A stretch of DNA of 64,000 bases from positions 310,001-374,000 of the forward strand of contig NZ_FOWC01000007.1 of NCBI RefSeq assembly GCF_900115345.1. Direction: 5' to 3'. Shown piece by piece: positions 16,955 through 25,218 of the stretch. Under the pieces are notes generated by a model. It made no database searches. It was given only the letters and a program-made list of their open reading frames with translations, and was not told where the DNA came from. Numbering within the stretch: the first letter of the stretch is position 1; each line of letters starts with the position of its first letter. The DNA is from Amycolatopsis rubida. GTDB taxonomy: Bacteria; Actinomycetota; Actinomycetes; Mycobacteriales; Pseudonocardiaceae. A program made the translations under genes and the position numbers.

Positions 16955-17847
16955 CCGCGGTCGAAGAAGAACGGGTGGTGCCCGCCGTCCCGGAAACGCC
17001 GCCGCGCGCGGCCGGGCTGATCCGCACCGCCTGGGCGTTCCCGCAGGCCAAGGTCGGCACCGTGCTGGCCGGAGTCGTGGTCCTCGTGGCGTTGCTCGGC
17101 CCCTGGCTCGGACCGATCCTCACCGGGCACACCACCACGGACTTCGCCGGGAAACCGTTCAAACCCGGCGGACTCATGGGAACTGACGGCCTAGGCCGCG
17201 ACGTCCTCACCCGCTTCCTGGCGGGCGGCACCACGCTGCTGCTGTACGCGGTGCTCGCCACCGCGCTCGGCATCGTGCTCGGCGCGCTGCTCGGCATGAT
17301 CGCCGGGTACGGCGGCGGCTGGCTGGACAGCCTGCTGATGCGCGGCAACGACGTGCTGCTGTCGTTCCCGCAGCTGGTCATCGCGTTGCTGGCGATCGCG
17401 GTGATCGGCCCGAAGGGCTGGCTGCTGGTGCTGGTCATCGGGCTGACGCACGCGCCGCGGACCGCGCGGGTCGCCCGGCAGGCGACGGTTTCGGTGCGCA
17501 ATCACGATTACATCCGCGCGGCCGAGATGTACGCCGTGCCGCGCGGCCGGATCCTGCTGCGCGAGATCCTGCCGAACATCACCGGCCCGCTGATGGTGGA
17601 GCTGGGGCTGCGGCTGACGTATTCGATCGGATACATCGCCTCGCTGTCGTTCCTCGGGCTCGGCATCCAGCCGCCCGCCGCGGACTGGGGCCTGATGATC
17701 AACGAGAACCGGATCGCGCTCGTCGTGCAGCCGTGGGGCGTGCTGCTCCCGGTGGTCGCGATCGCGGTGCTGGCCGTCGGCACGAACCTCGTCGCCGACT
17801 CGCTCGCCTCGGCCGCGGCCGGGCGGACCCGGGAGGATCGGGGATGA
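16951..17847 (+). CDS. ABC transporter permease (DppC type)
   Basis: A 298-residue permease with the N-terminal cytoplasmic extension and the family box LMGTDGLGRDVLTRFLAGG (about residues 75-93). The coupling loop is VRNHDYIRAAEMYAVPRGRI. Six membrane helices are visible. The start overlaps the preceding gene and the stop overlaps the ATPase start. It forms the second half of the heterodimeric pore. Confidence 0.95.
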   Translation: MTAVEEERVVPAVPETPPRAAGLIRTAWAFPQAKVGTVLAGVVVLVALLGPWLGPILTGHTTTDFAGKPFKPGGLMGTDGLGRDVLTRFLAGGTTLLLYAVLATALGIVLGALLGMIAGYGGGWLDSLLMRGNDVLLSFPQLVIALLAIAVIGPKGWLLVLVIGLTHAPRTARVARQATVSVRNHDYIRAAEMYAVPRGRILLREILPNITGPLMVELGLRLTYSIGYIASLSFLGLGIQPPAADWGLMINENRIALVVQPWGVLLPVVAIAVLAVGTNLVADSLASAAAGRTREDRG

Positions 17848-19421
17848 CCACAGCCATGACCAAGGCCCTGGAGGTGACCGGGCTGGCCGTGCGCACGACA
17901 GCGGGCCGTCCGGTGCTGCGTTCGGTGTCCTACGAGATCGCCCCCGGCGAGGTCCTCGCGCTCGTCGGGGAGTCCGGCTCCGGCAAGACGACCGCCGGTT
18001 TGGCCGCGCTCGGCCATTTCCGGCGCGGGCTGGCCTCCGGCGGCGGCCAGGTGGTGCTGCACCCGCGCGACGGCGAACCGGTCGACATCCTGACGCTCGA
18101 CGACGCCGCGCGCCGTCAGTTGCGAGGCAACGCGGTCGCGTACATCCCGCAGGACCCGGCGTTGTCGCTGAACCCGGCGCTGCGCGTGGGCCGGCAGATC
18201 GCCGAGGTGCTGGAAACGCACGGGTATGCGGGTGCGGCGGGCGAGCGGGTGGCTGAGGTGCTCGCCGAGGTCGGGTTGCCCTCCGACGAGGCATACCAGC
18301 GGCGATACCCGCACCAGCTGTCCGGCGGGCAGCAGCAGCGGGTCGGGATCGCGATGGCTTTCGCGTGCCGCCCGAGCGTCGTGGTGCTGGACGAGCCGAC
18401 CACCGGCCTGGATGTGAAAACACAGGCGCTGGTGCTGGAAACGGTCCGGCAGCTGACGTCCGAGCACGGTGTCGCGGCGCTCTACATCACGCACGACCTC
18501 GCCGTCGTGGCGCAGCTCGCGGACCGGGTCGCCGTGATGTACCAGGGAGATCTGGTCGAATGCGGCGTCGCTGACGACGTGTTGCGGCGGCCGAAGCACG
18601 CGTACACGAAGCGGCTCCTCGCTGCGGTGCCCGACCTCGGCGCGGAGCCCGCCGCTGCTCCGCCACCGGACGACGCGGTAATCGCCGCGCGCGACATCCG
18701 GATGTCCTACGGGCAGCACAAGGTGTTGCGCGGCATCGACCTCGCCGTGACGCGCGGAGAAAGCGTGATGCTGCTCGGCGAGTCCGGCTCCGGCAAAACC
18801 ACGCTGTCGCAGTGCATCGCCGGACTGAACCGCGGATTCACCGGTACTGTCGCGCTCGAAGGCACCCCGCTGGCTCCGGCGGCCCGGCAGCGCAGCACCG
18901 ACGAACTGCGGCGGATCCAGTACGTCTTCCAGAGCCCGTTCTCGTCGCTGAACCCGCGCAAGACGATCGCGCAGTCGATCGAGGTTCCGCTGGTGCGCTT
19001 GACTTCCCTCTCCCGCACCGAGCGCCGGAAACGCGTCGCCGAGACCCTGGACCGGGTCCGCCTGCGGCCGGACCTCGCGAACCGGCTGCCGGACCAGCTC
19101 AGCGGCGGCGAACGGCAGCGCGCCGCGATCGCCCGCGCGCTCGTGACGACGCCGGACGTCCTGGTGTGCGACGAGGTCACGTCCGCGCTGGACGTCTCCG
19201 TGCAGGCCACCATCGTCGAACTGCTCGGCGAACTGCGCCGGGAACTCGGCATGGCGATGCTGTTCGTGACGCACAACATCGCCCTCGCCCCGGAGGTGGC
19301 GGACCGGATCGCGGTCCTGCGCGGCGGCGAGATCGTCGAAGAAGGCGCCGTCGAGGCAGTGCTGAACTCCCCGTCGCACGAATACACCAGCGAACTTCTC
19401 GCTACGACGCCGAGGCTGTGA
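17844..19421 (+). CDS. dual-domain ABC transporter ATP-binding protein (DppDF fusion)
   Basis: A 525-residue protein with two complete nucleotide-binding domains in one chain. The Walker A boxes are GESGSGKTT near residues 44-52 and again about 310-320. Signature loops are LSGGQQQRV in the first half and LSGGERQRAAIA in the second. The Walker B strands are VVLDEPTTG and VLVCDEVTS. The separate DppD and DppF subunits of many systems are thus fused. GGAGGA lies eight bases before ATG 17844. It energises the preceding permease pair. The next gene starts nine bases after its stop. Confidence 0.95.
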   Translation: MTTAMTKALEVTGLAVRTTAGRPVLRSVSYEIAPGEVLALVGESGSGKTTAGLAALGHFRRGLASGGGQVVLHPRDGEPVDILTLDDAARRQLRGNAVAYIPQDPALSLNPALRVGRQIAEVLETHGYAGAAGERVAEVLAEVGLPSDEAYQRRYPHQLSGGQQQRVGIAMAFACRPSVVVLDEPTTGLDVKTQALVLETVRQLTSEHGVAALYITHDLAVVAQLADRVAVMYQGDLVECGVADDVLRRPKHAYTKRLLAAVPDLGAEPAAAPPPDDAVIAARDIRMSYGQHKVLRGIDLAVTRGESVMLLGESGSGKTTLSQCIAGLNRGFTGTVALEGTPLAPAARQRSTDELRRIQYVFQSPFSSLNPRKTIAQSIEVPLVRLTSLSRTERRKRVAETLDRVRLRPDLANRLPDQLSGGERQRAAIARALVTTPDVLVCDEVTSALDVSVQATIVELLGELRRELGMAMLFVTHNIALAPEVADRIAVLRGGEIVEEGAVEAVLNSPSHEYTSELLATTPRL

Positions 19422-19429
19422 GGAGCCGA

Positions 19430-20530
19430 ATGACTGTCAACGGTGCAGTAAAACCCGGTTACGAAGGCGTGCGGGACGCGTTCGGCGAAATCATCGAGGC
19501 GACCACCGGCGGAGCCGCGTTCAGCGTGTTCCGCGACGGCGCCCCGGTGGTGGAACTGTGGGGCGGCTCGGCGGCGGACGGCGTGCCGTGGACCGAGGAC
19601 ACCCGTGCCGTGTTGTTCAGCGGCACCAAGGGTGTGGTCGCGACCGTCCTGGCGATGCTGACCGCGCGGGGAAAGCTCGACCCGGACGAACGCGTCGCCC
19701 GCTACTGGCCGGAGTTCGCCGCGGCGGGCAAGGAGGACGTGCCGGTCTCCCAGGTCCTTTCGCACACCGTCGGCCTGCCCTACGTCGAGGCCGACCTGCC
19801 CATGCTGGACAACGCGGCGAACGCCGGGGCCCTCGCCGCCCAACGTCCGTTGTGGACTCCCGGCACGAAGGTCGCCTACCACGCGCTCACCTACGGCTAC
19901 CTCGCCACCGAACTGGCCCGGCGCGTCACCGGAGCGGACCTGGGCACGCTGATCCGCGGCCTCCTCGCCGAGCCGCACGGTCTCGACCTGCGGCTCGGCA
20001 CCCCGCCGGCCCTCCCGGTCGCCACCCTGCGGCGCGCACCCGGGTACCGGATCAGCACGTTCCTCCACGACCAGGAACGCCGCCGGATCGTCGAACGGAT
20101 GTACCGCGGCCTGCTCGACTCGGGCGACTCGATGAACTCGCCGGAGTACCGCGGCGCGACGCTGGCGGCAGGCGGCGCGGTCGGCACCGCGACCGCGATG
20201 GCCCGCCTCTACGACCTGCTGCGCTCGGGCAAGCTCGTCCCCGGAGACGTCCTCGCCCGCGCCACCCGCACCTGGTCCGAAGGCATCGACGCGATCAACG
20301 ACCGCCCGCTGCGCTTCGGCCTCGGCTTCGAACTGGCCGACCCGATCGGCACCTACGGCCCCGCCGGCGCCGACCCCGCCGCCTTCGGCCATTCCGGAGC
20401 CGGCGGCGGCCGCCACGGTGCGTGGCCGTCCCGGGGTTTGTCGTTCTCCTTCGTGCCGAACGAACTCCAGGCCGAGGACGTCGACCGCCGAGCGTCCTCG
20501 CTTCTGCAGGCACTGCACGAGGCCGCCTGA
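19430..20530 (+). CDS. serine hydrolase, beta-lactamase/EstB family
   Basis: A 366-residue cytosolic serine hydrolase (no signal peptide) of the class C beta-lactamase-like esterase group. The nucleophile motif is S64-G-T-K67, the general-base Tyr is Tyr150 in AYHALTYG, and the third motif is G-H-S-G-A-G-G near the C-terminus, in place of KTG. AGGAG lies five bases before the ATG. As the last gene of the transporter operon it may cleave an ester or amide of the imported compound (for example an acyl-carnitine-like ester), an inference from position only. Confidence 0.9.
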   Translation: MTVNGAVKPGYEGVRDAFGEIIEATTGGAAFSVFRDGAPVVELWGGSAADGVPWTEDTRAVLFSGTKGVVATVLAMLTARGKLDPDERVARYWPEFAAAGKEDVPVSQVLSHTVGLPYVEADLPMLDNAANAGALAAQRPLWTPGTKVAYHALTYGYLATELARRVTGADLGTLIRGLLAEPHGLDLRLGTPPALPVATLRRAPGYRISTFLHDQERRRIVERMYRGLLDSGDSMNSPEYRGATLAAGGAVGTATAMARLYDLLRSGKLVPGDVLARATRTWSEGIDAINDRPLRFGLGFELADPIGTYGPAGADPAAFGHSGAGGGRHGAWPSRGLSFSFVPNELQAEDVDRRASSLLQALHEAA

Positions 20531-20532
20531 CC

Positions 20533-20538
20533 TACCTT
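20533..20538 (+). promoter_or_regulatory. -10-like element of a leaderless promoter
   Basis: TACCTT lies exactly six bases before the ATG at 20545, and no spaced ribosome binding site is present. This spacing puts the transcription start at or next to the start codon. Confidence 0.5.
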
Positions 20539-20544
20539 GGGGAG

Positions 20545-21450
20545 ATGCGGATCGTCTCCCTGCTGCCCGCCGCCACCGACCTCGTCGCCGTTCTCGGCAA
20601 GGCGAGCGACCTCGTCGGCCGCACCCACGAATGCGACTGGCCCGCCGAGGTCGCGTCGGTACCGGTGGTGACCGCCGCCGACCTCGGCTCCGACACCCTC
20701 ACCAGCCGCGAAATCTCCACCGCCGTCGGCTCGTCGCACCAGGGTTCGTCGCTCTACTCGGTCGACGTCGGCCAGCTCGCCGCCCTCGCGCCGGACCTCG
20801 TGCTCACGCAAGACCTGTGCGAGGTCTGCGCGGTGTCCTACACCCGCGTCGCCGCGGCGGTGCGGATGCTCGACGCCGGACCGCGCGTGCTCAGCCTGGA
20901 ACCGCGCACCTTGGACGAGGTCCTCGGCTGCCTGACCACCCTCGGCGACGCTCTGGACGTCCCGGACGTCGCCGCCGCCCGAGTCGCCGAACTCCGCTCA
21001 CGGCTCGCCACGGTCGGCCGCCGCATCGCTGGACTTCCCCGGCCGCGGGTGGTCGCACTGGAGTGGCTCGACCCGCTCTGGCCGGCCGGACACTGGGTGC
21101 CCGAGCAGATCTCCACCGCGGGCGGCGCCCCGTTGCTCGCGGAACCGGGCGAGCACACGAAACCGATGACGTGGGACGCCGTGCTCGCCGCCCGCCCGGA
21201 CGTCCTGCTCCTGCTCCCCTGCGGCTTCTCCCCGGACCGGACCGAGACTGAGCTGGACGTCCTCACCTCGCTCCCCGGCTGGACCGGCCTGCCCGCGGTC
21301 CGGAACGACCGGGTCTGGCTCCTCGACGGCCCGGCCTCCTTCAACCGGCCCGGCCCCCGGGTGGTGCGCGGAGCGGAGATTCTCGCGACGGTTCTGCACG
21401 GCCTTCCCGCCGATCCCCCGGTCAGCCCCGCGGAAGCCCGGCGGATCTGA
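20545..21450 (+). CDS. cobalamin/iron-binding periplasmic-type protein without signal peptide
   Basis: A 301-residue protein of the BtuF/FhuD-like helical-backbone binding fold (IVSLLPAATDLVAVLG; LAPDLVLTQDLCEVCAVSY; W-D-P-L-W-P-A-G-H-W-V-P-E). It lacks a signal peptide and has a CEVCAVS pair of Cys, features of the actinobacterial cobalamin-binding protein group thought to be cytosolic. No ABC permease or ATPase for it is nearby. The ligand cannot be deduced. It is probably transcribed alone and is closed by the palindrome at 21457. Confidence 0.85.
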   Translation: MRIVSLLPAATDLVAVLGKASDLVGRTHECDWPAEVASVPVVTAADLGSDTLTSREISTAVGSSHQGSSLYSVDVGQLAALAPDLVLTQDLCEVCAVSYTRVAAAVRMLDAGPRVLSLEPRTLDEVLGCLTTLGDALDVPDVAAARVAELRSRLATVGRRIAGLPRPRVVALEWLDPLWPAGHWVPEQISTAGGAPLLAEPGEHTKPMTWDAVLAARPDVLLLLPCGFSPDRTETELDVLTSLPGWTGLPAVRNDRVWLLDGPASFNRPGPRVVRGAEILATVLHGLPADPPVSPAEARRI

Positions 21451-21456
21451 CTGACC

Positions 21457-21502
21457 GTCGTGCGTGGCAATCCCGGCGAGAACCGGGATTGCCACGCACG
21501 AC
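21457..21502. terminator. perfect 20-bp-arm palindrome
   Basis: The left arm 21457-21476 starts GTCGTGCGTGGCA and pairs exactly with 21483-21502 around CGAGAA. It begins seven bases after the preceding stop codon, so a terminator role is likely. The arms share the pattern TCGTGnGnGGCnATCCCGG with the palindrome at 14342, pointing to a dispersed repeat family. Confidence 0.8.
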
Positions 21503-21586
21503 CGGAAAAGATCGCCCGCGCGGGAAGCCACCCGCCCCCTTTCGCGTTGTCCCTCATGCAGGACCGGCACGGAACGGGGGCGTCCC

Positions 21587-22177
21587 ATGGCACTGCCCGA
21601 ACGGCACGCGGCGGACTACCCGGCGCCCCGCCTGGCCGTCGATCTCCCGATCGCGGCTCTCCTCATCGCCTCCCTCGCCCACTGGATCCGAGGCGCTCCC
21701 GCCGACGGCGTGATCTTCTTCGCCGCCGCGCTCCTGCTGATCGTCACCGAACGCCACCGCACCCCCGCCGACGCTCTGCTCCCCGCCGCCCGCCTGCCCG
21801 GCCCCTCGCTGATCGTCGCCGTCGCCCTGGTCGCCCTGGTCTTCGGCCGCCAAACCGTGCCGATGTTCCTGGCCGTCACCGCGATCGGCGTCGGCGCGCT
21901 CACCGTGGAATGGCGGGACCCCTCGCTCCCGCCGCGACCGGTGCCGCGCCGCAGCTGGCTGTGGGTCGCGCTGGCGATCTCCTGGTGCCTCTGGGAACTC
22001 ATCTCCTTCGTCTACGAACAAGCGGCTGGCGGACTTTCGCTGACGCATCCCACGATGAGCGACCTCGTCGACCCGATGCTCGGCAACCGCGTCGTGCAGG
22101 CTCTCGCGCTCGGCGTCTGGACGGCCGCCGGGCTGGCGATGCTGCGAGCCGCCGCCACCGCGAGGAGAACGGCATGA
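21587..22177 (+). CDS. membrane protein, unknown function
   Basis: A 196-residue protein with about six hydrophobic helices (for example AALLIASLAHW, VIFFAAALLLIV, SLIVAVALVALVF, VALAISWCLWELISFVY). ATG 21587 is preferred over upstream starts because those codons overlap the palindrome. Its stop overlaps the start of a second small membrane protein, so the two form a pair and probably a complex. I recognise no named family with confidence. Confidence 0.8.
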   Translation: MALPERHAADYPAPRLAVDLPIAALLIASLAHWIRGAPADGVIFFAAALLLIVTERHRTPADALLPAARLPGPSLIVAVALVALVFGRQTVPMFLAVTAIGVGALTVEWRDPSLPPRPVPRRSWLWVALAISWCLWELISFVYEQAAGGLSLTHPTMSDLVDPMLGNRVVQALALGVWTAAGLAMLRAAATARRTA

Positions 22178-22377
22178 GCAGCAGGCTGATCACCGAAATC
22201 GGCTTCGGCGCGATCGTGGCCGCCGCGCTCCTGCTGTGGCTGGGCAGCCACCTGTTCCCGGAGAAAATTCCGTCGCTGACCCGCGTCCTCTCCGCACTGA
22301 TGCGCAAGCGGTCCACCCGGATCGCGCTCGTGCTGGCCTGGTGGTGGGTCGGCTGGCACTTCTTCGTCCAGAGCTGA
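22174..22377 (+). CDS. small two-helix membrane protein
   Basis: A 67-residue protein with helices at about residues 7-25 and 47-64, ending in a Trp-rich stretch WWWVGWHFF. GAGGAGA precedes the ATG, which overlaps the previous stop (ATGA). It resembles the DUF6186 group of Pseudonocardiaceae; assignment is tentative. Likely a partner of the preceding membrane protein. Confidence 0.75.
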   Translation: MSSRLITEIGFGAIVAAALLLWLGSHLFPEKIPSLTRVLSALMRKRSTRIALVLAWWWVGWHFFVQS

Positions 22378-22411
22378 CCCCAGCCCCGGGTAAATCATCG
22401 ATTATTTCTGC

Positions 22412-22417
22412 TATAGT
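22412..22417 (+). promoter_or_regulatory. -10 element of a leaderless promoter
   Basis: TATAGT lies seven bases before ATG 22425 within an unusually A/T-rich stretch. There is no Shine-Dalgarno sequence. A GTCGAC palindrome overlaps the initiation site and could be an operator. Confidence 0.6.
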
Positions 22418-22424
22418 CGACGAT

Positions 22425-22898
22425 ATGAGCGAACGCCTCGAAGTCTCCCGGATCATTCCCGCCCCCGCCGGCGCCGTCTTCGCGGTTCTCGCCGACCCGC
22501 AGGGCCACGTCGACATCGACGCGTCCGGGATGCTCATGGCCGCCGAAGGCGAACCGGTCACCCGGGCCGGCGACCGGTTCGTGGTCCACATGGACCGGGA
22601 AGCGCTCGGCGACCGGCCGCTGGGCAAGTACGACGTCGAGGTCGTCATCACGAAACTGGTCCCGGACGAGGAAATCGCCTGGACCGTCGAGGGCAGCCTC
22701 CGCCCGCACGTCCGCCACGTCTACGGCTACCGGCTGGAACCCGCCGAGGACGGCACCCGCGTCACGTCCTACTACGACTGGTCCGAACTCAGCGAGGAGT
22801 GGAAGGAGCGCCTGACCTTCCCGATCGTGCCCGAATCCGCCCTCAAGGCGACGCTGGGCATCCTGGAGCGCACCGTCCGCCGCCGAGCCGCCGGCTAG
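22425..22898 (+). CDS. SRPBCC family protein
   Basis: A 157-residue polyketide-cyclase/dehydratase-like START-fold protein. It opens SRIIPAPAGAVFAVLADPQGH, the family strand-helix signature, and continues through WTVEGSLRPHVRHVYGYRLEP and a C-terminal helix. The leaderless start is supported by the -10 element seven bases upstream. It is convergent with the NAD(P)-binding gene; the two stop codons share CTAG. Function unknown, probably a small hydrophobic-ligand binder. Confidence 0.88.
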   Translation: MSERLEVSRIIPAPAGAVFAVLADPQGHVDIDASGMLMAAEGEPVTRAGDRFVVHMDREALGDRPLGKYDVEVVITKLVPDEEIAWTVEGSLRPHVRHVYGYRLEPAEDGTRVTSYYDWSELSEEWKERLTFPIVPESALKATLGILERTVRRRAAG

Positions 22899-23671
22899 CG
22901 GTACCGCAGCGCGGCCGGCTTGCCCCGCTCCGCCAGATACTGCTCGAAGGTGACCACGCCGTCCGGGTGCTCGGGCGCCAGGTTCGCGCCAGCCGCGTAG
23001 CCCCGGGCGACCCGCCCCGGTGCCGGCACCGAAACGAGCCGTCTGGCCTTCCCCGACACGGCGAGCAGGGCACGCGCCAGCTCGGCCGTCGTCCGCACTT
23101 CCGGTCCGCCGAAGTCCGAGACCCGCTCCCGCGGTTCGCCTCGCGCCAGTTCGACGAGCCGCGCCGCGACGTCGCGCACGTCGACGGGCTGGAAGCGGAA
23201 CTTCGGCACCGGCACCGCAGGCAGGCGCGCGGCACCGGCGAGGATCGTCCGGACCAGGGAGTGGAACTGCGTCGCCCGAAGGATCGTGTACGGCATCCCG
23301 GAACCCGCGATCAGCTGCTCGGCGGCCAGTTTCGCCTGGTAGTACCCGAGCGGGATCTTGTCCACGCCGACGATCGAGACGTACACCAGATGCGGCGTCT
23401 GCCCGCTCCACCGCGCGGCCTCGACGAGCGTGCGGACCGTCTCGACCTCCCGGCGGTAGTCCGTCGCGCAGTGAATCACCGTCCCCGCCCCGGCGACCGC
23501 GACGTCGATCCCCCGTCCCGTGCGCAGGTCGCCGGCCGTCCACCGGACGCCTTCGCCGGACCGCCTCCGCCGGCTCAACGCCCGCACCGGAACCTCCGCG
23601 GCCCGGAGCCGTTCCACGACCACCCGGCCCAGTTGCCCGCTTCCGCCGGTGACGAGGATCTGCTCGGCCAC
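22895..23671 (-). CDS. NAD(P)-binding (atypical SDR, NmrA-like) protein
   Basis: A 258-residue atypical short-chain dehydrogenase with the nucleotide motif VTGGSGQLGR (residues 6-15) and the VSIVGVDKIPLGYYQAKLAAE segment carrying Tyr/Lys. The closest type is the NmrA/complex I NDUFA9-like group, which often senses redox state rather than catalysing. The start is taken as GTG 23671 because GGGGAGGA lies seven bases before it; an upstream ATG would add 17 residues with no ribosome site. It stands alone. Confidence 0.88.
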   Translation of the reverse strand: MAEQILVTGGSGQLGRVVVERLRAAEVPVRALSRRRRSGEGVRWTAGDLRTGRGIDVAVAGAGTVIHCATDYRREVETVRTLVEAARWSGQTPHLVYVSIVGVDKIPLGYYQAKLAAEQLIAGSGMPYTILRATQFHSLVRTILAGAARLPAVPVPKFRFQPVDVRDVAARLVELARGEPRERVSDFGGPEVRTTAELARALLAVSGKARRLVSVPAPGRVARGYAAGANLAPEHPDGVVTFEQYLAERGKPAALRYR

Positions 23672-23747
23672 GTGGTCCTCCCCTGCCGCATCGCCCGGGC
23701 TCAGCCGGCTCTCGCCCGCCATCCTGGCATGCCTGGCACCGCGCGGG

Positions 23748-24098
23748 TCAAAACCTCGAACGCCACCGCACCGTCGGCTCGTCCGCTGCGTCCCGGCGCG
23801 GCGCGTCTTTCCGCAGCAGCACCGACAGCCGCCCGTAGGCGGTGATCAGCTCCGACGTCGTCTCATTCCCCCGCCCGGCCCGCGCGTGCTCGAACCCCTG
23901 GCGCAGCGCGGCCAGCGCGGCCGGTTCCGCGGTCGCGAGCAGGCCGGCGGCCTCGGAAACGGTCTCGGCCAGGCCGTCGAGCATGGCCTTCGTTTCCGGC
24001 CGTCCGGGCGCGACAGTCAGCACCGGCGAAAGCACGCGCAGCTGCTGGTGCAGCCGGTAGAGCACGGCAAGCGGATCGTTCTGCCCAGCACCGTCCAT
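23748..24098 (-). CDS. hypothetical helical protein
   Basis: A 116-residue, mostly alpha-helical acidic/neutral protein (LYRLHQQLRVLSPVLTV; MLDGLAETVSEAAGLLATAE) with a basic Arg-rich tail. ATG 24098 is preceded by GGAGGGGAG. Third-position G/C is typical of the genome, so the gene is real, but I recognise no domain. It begins about 77 bases after the polymerase gene on the same strand and may be co-transcribed with it. Confidence 0.7.
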   Translation of the reverse strand: MDGAGQNDPLAVLYRLHQQLRVLSPVLTVAPGRPETKAMLDGLAETVSEAAGLLATAEPAALAALRQGFEHARAGRGNETTSELITAYGRLSVLLRKDAPRRDAADEPTVRWRSRF

Positions 24099-24175
24099 CG
24101 TGCTCCCCTCCGCTCCGTCCCCGGGGAGACGCGGCGGAGGCTCCCCCATGACGCCAGGCGCCCGCTCGACTTCGC

Positions 24176-25117
24176 TCAGGAGTCCTCTGCCTCCAACCCG
24201 TCCCGGTCGGCCCACTCCAGCAACGGCTCAAGCGAGTACGCCACGTCGTCGATCCCCGCGTGCAGGTCGCCGAGTTCGGCGAACCGCGCGGGCACGGTCG
24301 CGATCGTGCAGTCGTGCGGGTCGACGTCGTCGACCTCGTCCCAGCGGATCGGCGTCGACACCAGCGCCTCGGGCACGCCGCGCACCGAATAGGCGCTGGC
24401 GATCGTGTGGTCACGGGCGTTCTGGTTGTAGTCCACGAACAGCTTCTCCGGGTCGCGGTCCTTGCGCCACCAGGCGGTGGTGACCTCGTCCGGAGCCCGC
24501 CGCTCGACCTCGCGCGCGAACGCCAGCGCGGCCCGGCGGACGTCGGCGAACCCCCAGCGCGGCTCGATCCGCACGTAGATGTGCATCCCGCTGCCGCCGG
24601 ACGTCTTCGGCCAGCCGCGCACGCCCAGCTCGTCGAGGATTTCTTCGGCGACGTGCGCGACCCGGCGCACCGTGGCGAACCCGCATTCCGGCATCGGGTC
24701 GAGGTCGATCCGCCATTCGTCCGGCCGTTCGGTGTCCGCGCGACGGGAATTCCAGGGATGAAACTCCACAGTGGACATCTGCACCGCCCACGCGACGTGC
24801 GCCAGCTCGGTCACGCACAGCTCGTCGGCGTGGCGGTGGTAGCGCGGGAACTGCACCCGCACCGTCTCCAGCCACGGCGGCGCACCGTTGGGCACCCGCT
24901 TCTGGTGCACCTTCTCGCCGGTCACCCCGGACGGGAACCGGTGCAGCATGCACGGCCGTTCCCGCAGCGCGCGCACGATCCCGTCGCCGACCGAGAGGTA
25001 GTAGCGGACGAGATCGAGCTTCGTCTCGCCGCGCGCCGGGAAGCAGACCCGGTCCGGGTTGGACACCCGGACCGTCCGGTCCCCCACGTCGAGCTCGACG
25101 GCCTCGCCCTTAGCCAT
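24176..25117 (-). CDS. LigD-type DNA polymerase (primase-polymerase) domain protein
   Basis: A 313-residue archaeo-eukaryotic primase-like polymerase, the stand-alone form of the LigD polymerase domain used in non-homologous end joining or base-excision gap filling. Visible are the 5'-phosphate-binding N-terminal half (HQKRVPNGAPPWLETV), the catalytic metal motif R-I-D-L-D-P, and the nucleotide-binding KTSGGSGMHIYVRIEP segment. Neither Ku nor a ligase domain is adjacent. ATG 25117 begins MAKGEAVELDVG; the longer frame upstream is non-homologous. Mycobacterial PolD1/PolD2 proteins are the nearest functional analogues. Confidence 0.93.
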   Translation of the reverse strand: MAKGEAVELDVGDRTVRVSNPDRVCFPARGETKLDLVRYYLSVGDGIVRALRERPCMLHRFPSGVTGEKVHQKRVPNGAPPWLETVRVQFPRYHRHADELCVTELAHVAWAVQMSTVEFHPWNSRRADTERPDEWRIDLDPMPECGFATVRRVAHVAEEILDELGVRGWPKTSGGSGMHIYVRIEPRWGFADVRRAALAFAREVERRAPDEVTTAWWRKDRDPEKLFVDYNQNARDHTIASAYSVRGVPEALVSTPIRWDEVDDVDPHDCTIATVPARFAELGDLHAGIDDVAYSLEPLLEWADRDGLEAEDS

Positions 25118-25218
25118 GGCACCGACCGTATCCGGAAACGCCCGGGACGTCAGCGGCCGGACGGCACGAGGGTGAACTGCCCGCCCGCCGCGGAGCGGCG
25201 TCCCGCCACCGGGCTCGG

